A stretch of DNA of 7,284 nucleotides from assembly GCA_019241805.1 (NCBI GenBank), contig JAFAWL010000087.1, positions 1-7,284 of the forward strand, written 5' to 3'. Origin of the DNA: Actinomycetota bacterium. Its GTDB lineage: Bacteria > Actinomycetota > Actinomycetes > Mycobacteriales > Jatrophihabitantaceae. The translations under genes and the position numbers were made by a program. Below the pieces are notes generated by a model. The model ran no database searches. It saw only the letters and a list, made by a program, of their open reading frames with translations, and had not been told where the DNA came from. Positions 5,999 through 7,284 of the stretch are shown piece after piece; position 1 is the stretch's first letter, and every line of letters begins with the position of its first letter.

Positions 5999-6013
5999 GT
6001 TAGCTGAGCTAAC
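5999..6013. promoter_or_regulatory. Perfect 15-bp palindrome GTTAGCTGAGCTAAC: probable repressor operator
   Basis: Seven-base arms GTTAGCT and AGCTAAC around a single central base. It lies just upstream of the DHA2 -10 box, where a bound repressor would block RNA polymerase. TTAGC/GCTAA symmetric sites are commonly bound by MarR-type regulators in actinobacteria (family knowledge, not tested here). No MarR gene is in the window, so the regulator is unknown. The palindrome is about 100 bases from the opposite gene, so it more likely serves the DHA2 gene. Confidence 0.65.
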
Positions 6014-6103
6014 GATACTCCGGCCCGGCGGAACGCAGAAGCCGGTCCGCGCCGTCGGTGCACAAGGGCCGCCTGTCGCCTGGGATGGGCGCCTGCCCTC
6101 CAC

Positions 6104-6115
6104 TAACCTTCCACC
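6104..6115 (+). promoter_or_regulatory. -10 box with leaderless start of the MgtE_N/CBS gene
   Basis: TAACCT (6104-6109) is followed by six bases and then GTG 6116, so transcription would start at the G of the start codon. No Shine-Dalgarno is visible before 6116, which fits a leaderless message. No clear -35. Confidence 0.5.
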
Positions 6116-7284
6116 GTGACGACCGGGACGAGGATCTTCATCGCCCGCTTGGCTGGCATCGGCGTCTTCGACCCCAACGGAGACACCATCGGCCGGGTTC
6201 GGGATGCCGTCACGACCCTTCGCGTCGGGCGCCAGCCACCGCGCGTGCTGGGTCTGGTCATCGAAATGGCCCATCGACATCGGATCTTCGTCCCGATGGG
6301 CCGCGTCACCCGGATCGAACCGGACGCCGTCGTGCTCGCCACCGGGTCAGTCAACATGCGGCGCTTCGAACCGCGGCCCAACGAACTGCAGGTGCTGGCC
6401 GAAATCCTCGACCGGACCGTGACGGTGACCGCGAACGGTCACCGGGTATCGGTCGTCGACGCCGGCATGGAACAGAGCCGAACCCGCGACTGGGTGATCA
6501 CCAAATTGGCCGTTCGCGGCGGCGCCGGCCGACTGCCCCGCCGGCGCGGCCCGCTGTTCCAGGTCGACTGGGACGAGGTCGACGGGCTCTCGCTGGCCGA
6601 GGAACAGCAGGGCACCGACACGCTCTTGTCGGTGCTGTCGACGCTGCGGCCGGCCGACGTGGCCAGCGCTCTGCAGGACATGCCCGACAAGCGCCGGCTC
6701 GAAGTGGCGGCGGCACTCGACGACGAACGGCTGGCCGACGTCCTGCAGGAACTTCCCGAAGACGACCAGGTCGACCTGATCACGTCGCTCACCGACGAGC
6801 GGGCCGCCGACGTGCTGGAAGCGATGGACGACGACGACGCGGCCGACCTGCTCAGCGAGATGCCGACTGCCGACCAGCAGCGCCTGCTCGAACTGATGGA
6901 GCCGGACGAGGCCGAACCGGTTCGCCGACTGATGACCTACGGCGACTACACCGCCGGCGGGCTGATGACCTCCGAACCCGTCGTCATGCTGCCCGACGGC
7001 ACGGTCGCCGAGGCCCTCGCCCTCGTCCGCAACCCGGACCTGACCCCGGCCCTGGCCGCCCAGGTCTTCGTGGTCCGCCCGCCCCAGGCGACACCGACCG
7101 GCCGCTTCCTCGGCACCGCCCACACCCAGCGGCTGTTACGCGAGCCGCCGTCCTCGCTGGTCAGCGGAATCGTCGAACGCGACTCCGGTTGGCTGGCGCC
7201 GCACACGCCGATCGCCGACATCACCATGCACCTGGCCACCTACAACCTGGTGGCGGCACCGGTCCTCGACGACGCCGGCCGACT
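6116..7284 (+). CDS. PRC-barrel / MgtE N-domain / CBS protein (Rv1232c-like), C-terminus missing
   Basis: 389 complete codons with no stop before the right edge. Residues about 7-165 look like two PRC-barrel-type beta segments (GVFDPNGDTIGRVRDAV; VLGLVIEM and HRIFVPMGRV; then KLAVRG and LFQVDWDEVDGL). Residues about 177-278 are the MgtE_N superhelix, a chain of short helical repeats such as LRPADVASALQDMP, DERLADVLQELPEDDQ and DERAADVLEAMDDDDAADLL. TAGGLMTSEPVVMLPDG (279-295) opens the first CBS domain, and a second begins near 347 (SLVSGIVERD) and is cut. In MgtE channels these domains form the cytosolic magnesium sensor in front of a five-helix pore. In the mycobacterial homologue I recall (Rv1232c, about 435 residues) the pore is absent, so this protein is probably a soluble regulator rather than a transporter. 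The missing end prevents a decision. GTG 6116 fits the -10 spacing and the start of the PRC fold. Confidence 0.85.
   Translation, partial: MTTGTRIFIARLAGIGVFDPNGDTIGRVRDAVTTLRVGRQPPRVLGLVIEMAHRHRIFVPMGRVTRIEPDAVVLATGSVNMRRFEPRPNELQVLAEILDRTVTVTANGHRVSVVDAGMEQSRTRDWVITKLAVRGGAGRLPRRRGPLFQVDWDEVDGLSLAEEQQGTDTLLSVLSTLRPADVASALQDMPDKRRLEVAAALDDERLADVLQELPEDDQVDLITSLTDERAADVLEAMDDDDAADLLSEMPTADQQRLLELMEPDEAEPVRRLMTYGDYTAGGLMTSEPVVMLPDGTVAEALALVRNPDLTPALAAQVFVVRPPQATPTGRFLGTAHTQRLLREPPSSLVSGIVERDSGWLAPHTPIADITMHLATYNLVAAPVLDDAGR

Noticed and set aside
5963..6280. Upstream extension of the DHA2 frame to an ATG at 6280, giving a 708-residue protein
   Set aside because: The extra 106 residues are low-complexity and charged with no helix. 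They would run through the divergent promoter and palindrome and lie antisense to the first 165 bases of the MgtE_N/CBS gene. GTG 5962 or 5974 fits the promoter and the family start.
6347..7123. 258-residue minus-strand frame opposite the MgtE_N/CBS gene
   Set aside because: Antisense shadow created by high third-position GC. The plus-strand frame has clear MgtE_N repeats and CBS motifs; this one has none.
1..7284. Mobile element, CRISPR array, toxin-antitoxin, phage or defence genes
   Set aside because: No transposase or integrase motifs, no terminal repeats, no repeat-spacer pattern and no small paired genes were found. All coding space is explained by the six genes listed.

Overview
The window is GC-rich, gene-dense DNA with GTG starts, strong G/C preference at third codon positions and several TA-N3-T (-10-like) boxes placed directly before start codons. 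Together with a PRC-barrel/MgtE_N/CBS protein resembling mycobacterial Rv1232c and an esterase carrying N-terminal membrane helices, this points to an actinomycete, most likely in the Mycobacteriales (Nocardia/Rhodococcus/Mycobacterium relatives). The genus cannot be fixed from the sequence alone. All gene identities rest on motif and family recognition by eye.

Layout, left to right. (1) Positions 1-675, minus strand: an esterase-D/antigen-85-like alpha/beta-hydrolase with two N-terminal membrane helices; its C-terminus and catalytic serine lie beyond the left edge. (2) Positions 712-2031, minus: a 12-helix MFS transporter, 36 nt upstream of the esterase and probably co-transcribed with it. 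(3) Positions 2061-2096: a 36-bp imperfect palindrome holding a TAGGGA/TCCCTA operator and two overlapping, face-to-face promoters. (4) Positions 2098-2697, plus: a TetR-family repressor, divergent from the first MFS gene and probably controlling it and itself. (5) Positions 2698-2916: a hairpin-rich non-coding gap. (6) Positions 2917-4194, plus: a second MFS protein of the YbjJ type with an acidic repeat in its central loop. (7) Positions 4154-5962, minus: a third, 14-helix DHA2 (EmrB/QacA-type) MFS exporter whose 3' end overlaps the previous gene tail-to-tail by 41 bp. (8) Positions 5963-6115: a divergent promoter region with a perfect 15-bp palindrome in the DHA2 promoter. (9) Positions 6116 to the right edge, plus: a PRC-barrel/MgtE_N/CBS protein, cut off by the window end, with a leaderless-type start.

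The central theme is small-molecule transport. Three MFS proteins from different subfamilies sit within about 5.5 kb, one under an adjacent TetR repressor and one behind a palindromic operator whose regulator is not in the window. The esterase may work with the first transporter at the envelope, but that is inference. The MgtE_N/CBS gene is probably an unrelated core gene bordering this accessory transport region.

I see no mobile element, CRISPR array, tRNA, rRNA or defence system. The most informative signals are regulatory: the symmetric tetR/MFS operator-promoter, the orphan palindrome before the DHA2 gene, and recurrent leaderless-type start architecture.
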